Translations under genes and position numbers: made by a program
Shown: one piece after another, positions 10,690 through 22,500 of the stretch
Position numbering within the stretch: the stretch's first letter is position 1
How the letters are laid out: each line of letters begins with the position of its first letter
Notes under the pieces: generated by a model
What the model was told of the DNA's origin: nothing
The model's input: the letters and a program-made list of their open reading frames with translations, nothing else
Database searches by the model: none
Origin: Cydia pomonella
Lineage: Eukaryota; Arthropoda; Insecta; Lepidoptera; Tortricidae
DNA: 64,000 nucleotides
Direction: 5' to 3'
NCBI RefSeq assembly: GCF_033807575.1
Contig: NC_084729.1
Coordinates: 2,666,001-2,730,000 of the forward strand

Positions 10690-11190
10690 GCAGGCTTTTA
10701 CAGAATATACGTTCTTATTTCGACGACCGGTTTGGCCTAGTGGGTAGTGACCCTGCCTACGAAGCTGATGGTCCCGGGTTCAAATCCCGGTAAGGGCATT
10801 TATTCGTGTGATGAGCATGGATATTTGTTCCTGAGTCATGGGTATTTTCTATGTATTTAAGTATTTATAAATATTTATATATTATATATATCGTTGTCTA
10901 AGTACCCTCAACACAAGCCTTATTGAGCTTACTGTGAGACTTAGTCAATTTGTGTAATAATGTCCTATAATATTTATTTATTTATACTATGACACATAAG
11001 GTGTTTCACTACTACTCCCTGGACCCGCTCGAAACAATATTAACAAGATACACTCTTATTATTTGATCTAACGTTTATAATATAGGCAGGCTTTTACGTT
11101 CTTATACTATCACAAATAAGGTGTTTCACTACTTCACCCTGGACCCGCTCGAAACAATATTAACAAGATACACTCTTATTATTTGAAGGT
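10690..11190. repeat. Tandem duplication, first copy carrying a SINE
   Basis: The sequence GGCAGGCTTTTAC ... GTTCTTAT ... AAGGTGTTTCACTAC ... GACCCGCTCGAAACAATATT occurs twice. The first copy is interrupted by the SINE at 10721-10987; the second (11080-11190) is the empty site. Confidence 0.8.
10721..10987 (+). mobile_element. tRNA-derived SINE (family A), full length
   Basis: The complete tRNA-like head reads CGACGACCGGTTTGGCCTAG (A-box) and GGTCCCGGGTTCAAATCCC (B-box). The body contains GTGATGAGCATGGATATTTG and AGCTTACTGTGAGACTTAGT, and the tail is TTTATTTAT. This is the reference copy for those at 4174, 25959, 35370 and 50170. Confidence 0.88.
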
Positions 11191-11802
11191 CATACTGAAC
11201 AACTTTTACTATGAGACTTACCCCGAAATCACGTTAAAAAAATTGACTCGCCCATACAAGATATATATTTTTTTAAGGTTTCGAGCATTTGTGTGTAGTA
11301 TATTGCACACTTTCGTTGTTTTTTTTTTACATATTGCAATTTAATGGACGAACGTCATTGGCCTTCTTTTATGTAAGCATTTATATGTTTAGTTATATTT
11401 ACGGCTGTTATCCTGAATACTAATAAAATAAATAAATAAACATCAGCCAGACAAAATGTACGAGAGAGTAATTTTTTTCGCGATTTCGTGGTTGGTCCCA
11501 TAGTAAAAGTTGCTCATTAGGATCTATACAACGTATACCCATCCCACATTCAGTGGCTGGTGTAACACGTTGTACAATTTCGTCATGCCATAACCAATTT
11601 CGTCAAGCAAATACAAATGACGCGGCAGACGCCTCGATAGAACAGTACATTTACATATAATTTCGTTCACTGCTCAAATGAGGCAAAATTTGATGAGGGG
11701 GAAATTTGATAGAAATGTACATATACGCAATGCGACAAAATTAAAAACATGTTTTAAGATGAATATAATTTGGTCGGGTTCATTGTTACCCAGCATAAAA
11801 CT

Positions 11803-14650
11803 AAAGAGAATTTGAAATAGAGGTGGATTGCCAAAGAAAATTTTGTAACCACAGTAAATTTACTGCCATCTATGCATTAATTGCCATCTATGCATGCGTA
11901 AATTTACTGCCATTATAGTTCCAAGGAGTTGACAAGAATTATTGCGAATAACAATCTAAATTACATATACTGATTTCATACACGTAAAGAATCTTGTCTA
12001 GACCAAATTTTATCAAATGTTTCCGAAGCTGAAAGTAATATTTTGGAATTGGGCTTGTCGGACCACGAAACTGCACAGACTCTGACTTTTTCAGTTAGCA
12101 ACATAGAAAAAACACGTTTGTGCTTGTATAGTTATAAAAGAGATTACAATCCAGAAAATATACTAAAATTTCGTGAATGCATCAGTAGTTTATCTTGGTC
12201 TGACGTTTATGACAAAAATGATGTATCCGTCGCTTTCAAACAGTTTCATGACACATTTACTCTCTTTTATAAGCTATGTTTCCCTGTAAATAAGATCCGA
12301 ACAACTATTAACAATAATTCCATATGGTTTACAAAAGGAATTAAGAAATCTATAACAACAAAGAGACGGTTGCGATTCAGATATTACATGCAGTCTAAAA
12401 AAACATGGTAGCCATCTGCAAACCAAAATAAAATATAATAATTATTCCAAACTGTTGAGACGGTGCATACACCAAGCTCAAAAGATCGCGCACGCGACCT
12501 TTATTAACAAATCTAAAAACACATGCAAGGCTACATGGGACGTAATTAAAAATGTGTCCAACAAAACTCAGTTAAACGATTCAAATTTAAAGAAAATACT
12601 TATTAATAATAATACAATTCTTAATCCTACTGAGATTGCAAATTCCTTTAATAATTATTATATAAATTTGACAAATTCTAATTCTAATAATAAAAGTAAA
12701 CCTGATATCTCTTTGGTAAATGCATGTAACGCCACCATGTTTTTGTCTCCGACAGATGATTATGAAATACGTAAAATAATTAATAACCTGAATCCAACTA
12801 ACTCTGCTGGCTTTGATGAAATTCAAACCAGGATAATTAAATCATGTAAAGGAGAAATTGCAGCTGTTCTAAGCTACTTAGTAAATTTATCGTTCACAAA
12901 TGGTGTATTTCCAGAAGTCTTAAAAATAGCGTTAATAAACCTCTGTACAAGAAAGGTAACAAAGAATGTGTCGAAAACTATAGGCCAATCTCACTTCTTC
13001 CTGTTATTTCAAAAGTATTCGAGAAGGCATTTCAACTACGCTTGATGTCATTTCTTAACAAGTTCAAAATCATAAAGGATGAACAGTTTGGATTTCAGAG
13101 AGGTAAATCTACAACGTTAGCAGCCTTTACCTTGACAAACAATATCCTTGGCTATATGAACTCGAGTATGCCAGTAACCGCTATTTTTTTCGATATGAGC
13201 CGAGCTTTCGATTTTGTTTGTCACGAAACGCTATTGGTCAAATGTGAGAAGTATGGTGTAAGGGGAGTAGCGAATAAATGGCTCCAGGACTACTTGCACG
13301 CTAGAAAACAATTTGTGAAAGTAACCCAAATTGATTCTGCAAATACAGTAATGTCGTACAAATCTTCTACTATAATAAATAATGTAGCTGTTCCCCAAGG
13401 GAGTATCTTGGGGCCTCTACTTTTTATTCTATATATTAATGATTTGCCAAATATAACTGATCATAATTGTACACTTTTTGCTGACGATTTGTCTATTGTT
13501 ATACCATGTAATGATAGCAGTACCTATAACAATGACATAAATATGACAATTTCAAATATAACTACTTGGTTACGCAATAATAACTTAAATTTAAACATTA
13601 ATAAGACGACATTTATACAATTTATAAACAAAAACGGCAATAAACAACCCCTGACAGTAACCATTGAAGATAAAAATCTAACAGAGTCCTGTCATACCAC
13701 ATTTCTAGGCTTATGCTTGGACGACAAATTCTCTTGGAGCGAACATATTAATAATTTATGTAACAAAATAAATTCATTTGCATACGCTTTATGGAAACTA
13801 TCAAGAGTTAGTACAAGAGAAAACTGCCATCCAAGCTTATCATGGATATATTGGCTCCCTTCTAAGATATGGAATCCTTTTATGGGGTAACTCAAGTCAT
13901 ACAACACAAGCATTGATAGCCCAAAAAACAATGTGTAAGGGCCATTTGTAATATAGATATCTTAACATCTTGTAAGCCGTTCTTTAGAGATTTAAAACTG
14001 TTGACAGTGCCAAGCATGTACATATACGAAGTTTGTTTATTTGTAAAATTACACCCAGACCTTTTTAGTAAAAAAGGGACGTATGTGAATTTAATACGAG
14101 GTACCCAAATCGTCTTGTAATTCCGCCTAAAAAGACGCAATTGTATGGGAAAAACGCTTATTGTATGTCAGTTAGTATTTACAATCAATTGCATGATGAC
14201 ATTAAAGAATTGCCACTTAACTTATTTAAATCTAGACTTAAAAAATGGCTCATACAAGAATGCTTCTATTCTATTAATGATTATTTTGATTATTATAAGT
14301 CGTGATTTTATTATTTAAGTTTTTATATAAACATTTCAATATTGACATTGTAAATATCTAGTTGTAGTATCTTAGATTTATGTTTTATGGTTTATGTTTT
14401 TTTTTGTTCCTTATTGTTATATTATATTATTTTTTGTGTTATTTTGCATGCCAGTTGCTGGTAAAATGTGTGTTTCCTATGATTAATGTAAATAACTTAT
14501 GTACCACATTTTATGCGGAATAAATGATTTGATTGATTGATTGATTGATTGATCTTTCGACACATGATTAAAACTTTTAGAGCGCCATTTGACTTTGATC
14601 CTTATTCTTTCCCTGATATGTGTTAAATATGTTAAATATCAAAAAGTGGA
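11803..14650. repeat. Foldback element copy split by a LINE
   Basis: The left fragment 11803-11900 (AAAGAGAATTTGAAATAGAG ... TTTACTGCCATCTATG) and the right fragment 14554-14650 (TTTCGACACATGATTAAAAC ... CAAAAAGTGG) belong to the same unit as 1730-1900. A small internal duplication (GCCATCTATGCAT) sits next to the break. Confidence 0.7.
11930..14553 (+). mobile_element. Decayed non-LTR retrotransposon (endonuclease end to 3' tail)
   Basis: From about 11970 the frame encodes the end of an APE-type endonuclease (SCLDQIL ... LGLSDHETAQ). The linker follows at 12043-12411 and 12455-13045. The reverse transcriptase at 13042-13890 carries FGFQRGKSTTLAAF, PQGSILGPLLFILYINDLP and the catalytic FADD. 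The reading frame breaks near 12412, 12940 and 13830, and the 5' end is missing. The 3' end is a (TTGA)n tail ending at about 14552, a CR1/Jockey-group feature. It is inserted in the foldback element 11803-14650. Confidence 0.88.
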
Positions 14651-14872
14651 AATGGTGGTGGTATAACTATTATTCATGGTGGCACTAAAAAAGTGAGACG
14701 CTGACAAACAATAATAATGATTTTTTCTGCTACTCCTACTGAGAGATACATAAGACTATCCCTTTCGGTCATGTCGCCCCCCCCCACCCTCTTGTCTGAT
14801 GTCTGATTCCTTGACATTTTCGTTTGTCACTGACGAAAGTCCTCAACAAACTAGTTCTCATTTTCCTCTGGA
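14651..14872. other. Non-coding, MITE debris
   Basis: It contains GAGACGCTGAC and TCCCTTTCGGTCATGTCGCC plus a C-run. A similar layout is seen at 39180-39270. No gene. Confidence 0.35.
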
Positions 14873-15082
14873 TATAGGGAGCGTGCATGAACTGTAGGAG
14901 GCAGCACAGGAGCCGTCAGATTTTCGGCGCGGGCGTAAATGTGAAGTTTATTGTTCCGATGTAGCCCACAAGTTGGCAGAACCGACTATGCACAAGAAAA
15001 CACATGACGTGTAAATGTATATGTTTATGGTTCCGATTCAGGCCACAAGATGGCAGAGCCTCCAACGCGCACGGTCCCTATT
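14873..15082. mobile_element. ~210-bp MITE, first copy
   Basis: It starts ATAGGGAGCGTGCATGAACT and ends CGCGCACGGTCCCTAT; the outer 14 bases are inverted repeats. A close full copy is at 43838-44040 and a fragment at 4858-4910. Confidence 0.75.
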
Positions 15083-15509
15083 AACATTATTGAAAATATT
15101 TTACCACACTGTAATGTATATCAACGTGCTATGCTCTACGTTTGACTTATTTTCGAATTTATAATTATTATAAGAGTAAAGAGCATTTTAAAGTTTGTAC
15201 CTATCAAATCTGTTTTTCGCGCCAAATTTTTACCATATTCGAAAATCAACAATCAAACCCGTCAAACGTAGGGGTACAGCTACGGTTAATGCACAAGAAA
15301 TTATGTAAAAATATTTCCCATACAAAATAAAAATAAAAATTGTTTATTTCAGACATATAAGTGTCCCTAGAAGTATTAGTGAAACTTAAAGAAATTAATA
15401 AGACTATGTTAGTTCATTTACATACTAAGTATAATGAAAAACAAAAGTTTAAAAAAATGGGAAACATTCCATTGCCAGAAGTAAGCAGTGAAAATAATTT
15501 ATTCACTAC

Positions 15510-15830
15510 TTGGTCCTACCAATGACCAACATCAATCCAGTACTTTGTTAGCGGGCAGTCCAGGCGCTCCGCCAACACCCTCAGCATACAGTTGCTGCTG
15601 CCACGCACTCGCTTTAGCATCGAGGCAATTCTTTTCCGCCGTATGGCGAAAAAGTCATCCGCCCGTGCCTCGGCAAACATGCCTGATGCACTGCAGTGCT
15701 TTGGCATCCTCAGCAGCATCCTGAGGATGTTGTTGTACTGCACCCTTAAGGTGTTATAGGACCTCTGAGTAAAGCTTACCCACAGGCTGCACGTGTAAAA
15801 AGTTTGTAATGTCAATATTCAGAGAGGAAA
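15510..15830 (-). mobile_element. Non-LTR retrotransposon C-terminal fragment
   Basis: The minus-strand frame 15516-15815 encodes CSASGMFAEARADDFFAIRR and RVRGSSNCMLRVLAERLDCP, the C-terminal tail that follows reverse transcriptase in many lepidopteran LINEs. A diverged relative is at 46740-47060. There is no RT domain here. Confidence 0.7.
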
Positions 15831-16251
15831 ATACTACGTTTGTATGGAGAAGCGGAAGTCCCCTTTTCTTTTAAGATGTTATTTGCTATGACGATTGCAT
15901 TTACTTTTTGCAGTAGTAAATGAACCTTTTATATAACTTATTAGAACCGCCTTGTAGTAAGTAAGCATTTCTTTGAGAAACATTGTGTCTACGACAACAA
16001 GTGACCCATTGTAGGTTCAAAAGGTTAAAAATATGTATTGAGGACTTGTATATTGTAATACTTATTCGAGAAATAGGACCTGTGTGTCAAAATAATACAA
16101 TTTACTTAGGAACATATATAGCATTTATTTTTTACGTTTTTACATTGCTCAATATAAATAAATATAGTCTATGTCTTGAAATAAAATGATTTAAAATTCC
16201 GTTGTTTGTCGTTCGTTTTTCGTGCATCGTAACTGTGTTAAAATGGGTTAT
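15831..16251. other. Spacer downstream of the large minus-strand gene
   Basis: AT-rich with no recognisable gene; it is the likely cleavage and downstream region for the transcript ending at 16252. Confidence 0.4.
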
Positions 16252-16257
16252 TTTATT
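16252..16257 (-). terminator. Poly(A) signal of the collagen-like gene
   Basis: AATAAA on the minus strand, 18 bases past the TAA stop at 16276-16278. It is the first such hexamer downstream. Confidence 0.7.
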
Positions 16258-16275
16258 ATAGTCGCTTAATTCAAT

Positions 16276-16505
16276 TTAAAACTGAACTCCAATCTGGCGG
16301 CGGACGTTCCATGGGATATCTTCGATGCTGTCGTAGCATACACAGACCTTCCCATGGCCTGGCTTGCCGGGTCTGATCGGGTGGCCCGGTCTACTTGGAG
16401 CGCCTGATGGGCCTCCCGGAGCGCCTGGTCCACCGGGAGCACCTGGTCCTCCTGGAGCGCCTGGTCCGCCTGGAGCGCCTGGGCCTCCCGGAGCGCCTGG
16501 TCCAC
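16276..16505 (-). other. Terminal exon: non-repetitive C-terminus with Cys-x-Cys
   Basis: After six imperfect Gly-Pro-Ala units the frame leaves the repeat through SGAPSRPGHPIRPGKPGHG and ends with KVCVCYDSIEDIPWNVRRQI then GVQF and TAA. The Cys-Val-Cys pair provides the only cysteines I see in the mature protein, so it could make end-to-end disulfide links between chains; that role is inference. Acceptor TTTTCTCTAG at 16506. Confidence 0.85.
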
Positions 16506-19500
16506 CTAGAGAAAACACATGAATGTAAATAGCCGCGAAATGATTTTATAACAAATGTTTGTGTAATAACGTATATCAATGCTAGCGGCGCCGTTTGAAC
16601 TTATTATCCTCCATAAGATTTGGCGAAGAAAACCCCACAAAGTTAGGGCAGAAACAGTCGTGCGCGTACCTGGTCCACCCGGAGCGCCTGGGCCTCCCGG
16701 AGCGCCTGGACCTCCTGGAGCGCCTGGCCCACCTGGAGCGCCTGGGCCTCCCGGAGCGCCTGGTCCACCTGGAGCGCCTGGTCCACCTGGAGCACCTGGA
16801 CCTCCTGGAGCCCCTGGTCCACCTGGAGCGCCTGGTCCACCTGGAGCGCCAGGGCCTCCCGGAGCGCCTGGTCCACCTGGAGCGCCTGGGCCTCCTGGAG
16901 CGCCTGGTCCTACCGGAGCGCCTGGGCCTCCCGGAGCGCCTGGTCCACCTGGAGCGCCTGGTCCACCTGGAGCGCCTGGTCCACCCGGAGCGCCTGGTCC
17001 ACCTGGAGCGCCTGGTCCACCCGGAGCACCTGGTCCTCCTGGAGCGCCTGGGCCTCCAGGAGCGCCTGGTCCACCTGGAGCGCCTGGTCCACCAGGAGCG
17101 CCTGGGCCTCCCGGAGCGCCTGGTCCACCTAGAGAAAACACATCAGTGTAAATGCGGGCGAAATCGTCTAATAACAAATATTTTGTATTGCCCACATAAT
17201 TAGGGTAGCACCAGTCGTGCGCCTACCTGGTCCACCTGGAGCGCCTGGTCCACCCGGAGCGCCTGGTCCACCCGGAGCGCCTGGTCCACCCGGAGCGCCT
17301 GGGCCTCCAGGAGCGCCTGGTCCGCCAGGAGCGCCTGGGCCTCCCGGAGCGCCTTGTCCACCTGGAGCGCCTGGTCCACCTAGAGAAAACACATGAATGT
17401 AAAGTAGCCGCGAAATGATTTTATAACAAATGTTTGTGTAATAACGTATATCAATGCTAGCGGCGCCGTTTGAACTTATTATCCTCCATAAGATTTGGCG
17501 AAGAAAACCCCACAAAGTTAGGGCAGAAAACAGTCGTGCGCGTACCTGGTCCACCCGGAGCGCCTGGGCCTCCCGGAGCGCCTGGACCTCCTGGAGCGCC
17601 TGGCCCACCTGGAGCGCCTGGGCCTCCCGGAGCGCCTGGTCCACCTGGAGCGCCTGGGCCTCCTGGAGCGCCTGGTCCACCCGGAGCGCCTGGGCCTCCC
17701 GGAGCGCCTGGTCCTCCTGGAGCGCCTGGGCCACCTGGAGCGCCAGGGCCTCCCGGAGCGCCTGGTCCACCCTGGAGCGCCTGGGCCTCCTGGAGCCCCT
17801 GGTCCTCCTGGAGCGCCTGGGCCTCCCGGAGCGCCTGGTCCTCCTGGAGCGCCTGGTCCACCTGGAGCGCCTGGACCTCCTGGAGCGCCTGGTCCTCCTG
17901 GAGCGCCTGGTCCACCTGGAGCGCCTGGGCCTCCCGGAGCGCCTGGTCCACCTAGAGAAAACACATTAGTGTAAATGCGGGTGAAATTATTTAATAACAA
18001 ATAGTAGAAAACCTTACAAAGTGAAGGCAGCACCAGTCGTGCGCGTACCTGGTCCACCCGGAGCGCCTGGTCCTCCTGGTGCGCCTGAGCCTCCCGGAGC
18101 GCCTGGGCCTCCTGGAGCGCCTGGTCCACCTGGAGCGCCTGGACCTCCTGGAGCGCCTGGTCCACCCGGAGCGCCTGGGCCTCCCGGAGCGCCTGGTCCA
18201 CCCGGAGCGCCTGGGCCTCCCGGAGCGCCTGGTCCACCTGGAGCGCCTGGTCCTCCTGGAGCGCCTGGTCCTCCTGGAGCGCCTGGGCCTCCCGGAGCGC
18301 CTGGGCCTCCCGGAGCGCCTGGACCTCCCGGAGTGCCTGGTCCACCCGGAGCGCCTGGTCCTCCTGGAGCGCCTGGTCCTCCTGGAGCGCCTGGGCCTCC
18401 CGGAGCGCCTGGGCCTCCCGGAGCGCCTGGACCTCCCGGAGCGCCTGGGCCTCCCGGAGCGCCTGGTCCTCCTGGAGCGCCTGGGCCTCCTGGAGCGCCT
18501 GGTCCACCTGGAGCGCCTGGTCCACCTGGAGCGCCTGGTCCTCCTGGGGCGCCTGGTCCACCTGGAGCGCCTGGTCCACCTGGAGCGCCTGGGCCTCCCG
18601 GAGCGCCTGGTCCACCTGGAGCGCCTGGGCCTCCTGGAGCGCCCGGTCCACCTGGAGCGCCTGGTCCTCCTAGAGAAAACACAAGTGTAATTGCGGGCGA
18701 AATGATTTTTTGCTAAATGTTTGTGGAATGTTGCATATCGCAGTCGTGCGCCTACCTGGTCCACCCGGAGCGCCTGGGCCTCCTGGAGCGCCTGGGCCTC
18801 CTGGAGCGCCTGGGCCTCCTGGAGCGCCTGGGCCTCCTGGAGCGCCTGGGCCTCCTGGAGCGCCTGGTCCACCCGGAGCGCCTGGGCCTCCTGGGGCGCC
18901 TGGTCCACCTGGAGCGCCTGGTCCACCTGGAGCGCCTGGGCCTCCTGGAGCGCCTGGTCCACCTGGAGCTCCTGGTCCTCCTAGAGAAAACACAAGGGTA
19001 AATGCGGGATGCGTTTGTGGAATGTCACATAACAATGCTAGCCCCATCGTTTGAACTAATAAAACTCCATAAGGTTTAGTTTAGAAAACCCCACAAAGTG
19101 AGGGCAGCATCATTCGTGCGCCTACCTGGTCCACCCGGAGCGCCTGGGCCTCCTGGAGCGCCTGGGCCTCCTGGAGCACCTGGGCCTCCTGGGGCACCTG
19201 GTCCACCCGGAGCGCCTGGGCCTCCTGGGGCGCCTGGTCCACCTGGAGCGCCTGGTCCACCTGGAGCGCCTGGGCCTCCTGGAGCGCCTGGGCCTCCTGG
19301 AGCGCCTGGTCCACCTGGAGCGCCTGGGCCTCCTGGAGCACCCGGTCCACCTGGAGCGCCTGGTCCTCCTAGAGAAAACACAAGGGTAAATGCGGGCAAA
19401 TGATTTAATAACAAATGTTTTTGGAAATTTGGCATATCAATGCTAGGGCCATCGTTTGAACTAAACTTCATAAGGTTTAGTTTAGAAAACCCCACAAAGT

Positions 19501-22500
19501 GAGGACAGAACCAGTCGTGCGCCTACCTGGCCCACCTGGAGAGCCTGGGCCTCCTGGAGCGCCTGGTCCACCTGGAGCGCCTGGGCCTCCCGGAGCGCCT
19601 GGTCCACCTGGAGCGCCTGGGCCTCCTGGAGCGCCCGGTCCACCTGGAGCGCCTGGTCCTCCTAGAGAAAACACAAGTGTAATTGCGGGCGAAATGATTT
19701 TTTGCTAAATGTTTGTGGAATGTTGCATATCGCAGTCGTGCGCCTACCTGGTCCACCCGGAGCGCCTGGGCCTCCTGGAGCGCCTGGTCCACCCGGAGCG
19801 CCTGGGCCTCCTGGAGCACCTGGGCCTCCTGGGGCACCTGGTCCACCTGGAGCGCCTGGGCCTCCTGGAGCGCCTGGGCCTCCTGGAGCGCCTGGGCCTC
19901 CTGGAGCGCCTGGGCCTCCTGGAGCGCCTGGTCCACCCGGAGCGCCTGGGCCTCCTGGTGCGCCTGGTCCACCTGGAGCGCCTGTTCCACCTGGAGCGCC
20001 TGGGCCTCCTAGAGCGCCTGGTCCACCTGGAGCTCCTGGTCCTCCTAGAGAAAACACAAGGGTAAATGCGAGATGCGTTTGTGGAATGTCACATAACAAT
20101 GCTAGCCCCATCGTTTGAACTAATAAAACTCCATAAGGTTTAGTTTAGAAAACCCCACAAAGTGAGGGCAGCATCATTCGTGCGCCTACCTGGTCCACCC
20201 TGAGCGCCTGGGCCTCCTGGAGCACCTGGGCCTCCTGGGGCACCTGGTCCACCCGGAGCGCCTGGGCCTCCTGGGGCGCCTGGTCCACCTGGAGCGCCTG
20301 GTCCACCTGGAGCGCCTGGGCCTCCTGGAGCGCCTGGGCCTCCTGGAGCGCCTGGTCCACCTGGAGCGCCTGGGCCTCCTGGAGCACCCGGTCCACCTGG
20401 AGCGCCTGGTCCTCCTAGAGAAAACACAAGGGTAAATGCGGGCAAATGATTTAATAACAAATGTTTTTGGAAATTTGGCATATCAATGCTAGGGCCATCG
20501 TTTGAACTAAACTTCATAAGGTTTAGTTTAGAAAACCCCACAAAGTGAGGACAGAACCAGTCGTGCGCCTACCTGGTCCACCTGGAGCGCCTGGGCCTCC
20601 TGGAGCGCCTGGTCCACCTGGAGCGCCTGGTCCACCCGGAGCGCCTGGGCCGCCTGGGGCATCTGGTCCACCCGGAGCGCCTGGGCCTCCTGGAGCGCCT
20701 GGTCCACCCGGAGCGCCTGGACCGCCTGGGGCACCTGGTCCACCCGGAGCGCCTGGGCCTCCTGGAGCGCCTGGTCCTCCTAGAGAAAACACAAGTGTAA
20801 TTGCGGGCGAAATGATTTAATGACAAATGTTTGTGGAATGTCACATATCAATGCTAGCCCCATCGTTTGAACTAATAAAACTCCATAAGGTTTAGTTAAG
20901 AAAACCCCACAAAGTGAGGGCAGCACTAGCCGTGCGCCTACCTGGTCCACCCGGAGCGCCTGGTCCACCTGGAGCGCCTGGGCCTCCTGGAGCGCCTGGT
21001 CCACCTGGAGCGCCTGGGCCTCCTGGGGCTCCTGGTCCACCTGGAGCGCCTGGACCTCCTGGAGCGCCTGGTCCACCCGGAGCGCCTGGGCCTCCTGGGG
21101 CACCTGGTCCACCTGGAGCGCCTGGGCCTCCTGGAGCGCCTGGTCCACCTGGAGCGCCCGGTCCACCTGGAGCGCCTGGTCCTCCTAGAGAAAAACACAT
21201 AAGTGTAATTGCGGGCGAAATGATTTTTTGACAAATGTTTGTGGAATGTCGCATATCGCAGTCGTGCGCCTACCTGGTCCACCTGGAGCGCCTGGGCCTC
21301 CTGGAGCGCCTGGGCCTCCTGGAGCGCCTGGTCCACCCGGAGCGCCTGGGCCTCCTGGAGCACCTGGGCCTCCTGGGGCACCTGGTCCACCTGGAGCGCC
21401 TGGGCCTCCTGGAGCGCCTGGTCCACCCGGAGCGCCTGGGCCTCCTGGGGCGCCTGGTCCACCCGGAGCGCCTGGGCCTCCTGGAGCACCTGGTCCTCCC
21501 GGAGCGCCTGGTCCACCTGGAGCGCCTGGTCCTCCTAGAGAAAACACATAAGTGTAATTGCGGGCGAAATGATTTAATGACAAATGTTTGTGGAATGTCA
21601 CATATCAATGCTAGCCCCATCGTTTGAACTAATAAAACTCCATAAGGTTTAGTTTAGAAAACCCCACAAAGTGAGGGCAGCACTAGCCGTGCGCCTACCT
21701 GGTCCACCCGGAGCGCCTGGTCCACCTGGAGCGCCTGGGCCTCCTGGAGCGCCTGGTCCACCTGGAGCGCCTGGACCTCCTGGAGCGCCTGGGCCTCCTG
21801 GAGCGCCTGGTCCACCCGGAGCGCCTGGGCCTCCTGGGGCGCCTGGTCCACCCGGAGCGCCTGGGCCTCCTGGAGCGCCCGGTCCACCCGGAGCGCCTGG
21901 TCCACCTGGAGCGCCTGGTCCACCTGGAGCGCCTGGGCCTCCTGGGGCTCCTGGTCCACCTGGAGCGCCTGGACCTCCTGGAGCGCCTGGTCCACCCGGA
22001 GCGCCTGGGCCTCCTGGGGCACCTGGTCCACCTGGAGCGCCTGGGCCTCCTGGAGCGCCTGGGCCTCCTGGAGCGCCTGGTCCACCCGGAGCGCCTGGGC
22101 CTCCTGGAGCACCTGGGCCTCCTGGGGCACCTGGTCCACCTGGAGCGCCTGGGCCTCCTGGAGCGCCTGGTCCACCCGGAGCGCCTGGGCCTCCTGGGGC
22201 GCCTGGTCCACCCGGAGCGCCTGGGCCTCCTGGAGCGCCTGGTCCTCCCGGAGCGCCTGGTCCACCTGGAGCGCCTGGTCCTCCTAGAGAAAACACATAA
22301 GTGTAATTGCGGGCGAAATGATTTAATGACAAATGTTTGTGGAATGTCACATATCAATGCTAGCCCCATCGTTTGAACTAATAAAACTCCATAAGGTTTA
22401 GTTTAGAAAACCCCACAAAGTGAGGGCAGCACTAGCCGTGCGCCTACCTGGTCCACCCGGAGCGCCTGGTCCACCTGGAGCGCCTGAGCCTCCTGGAGCG

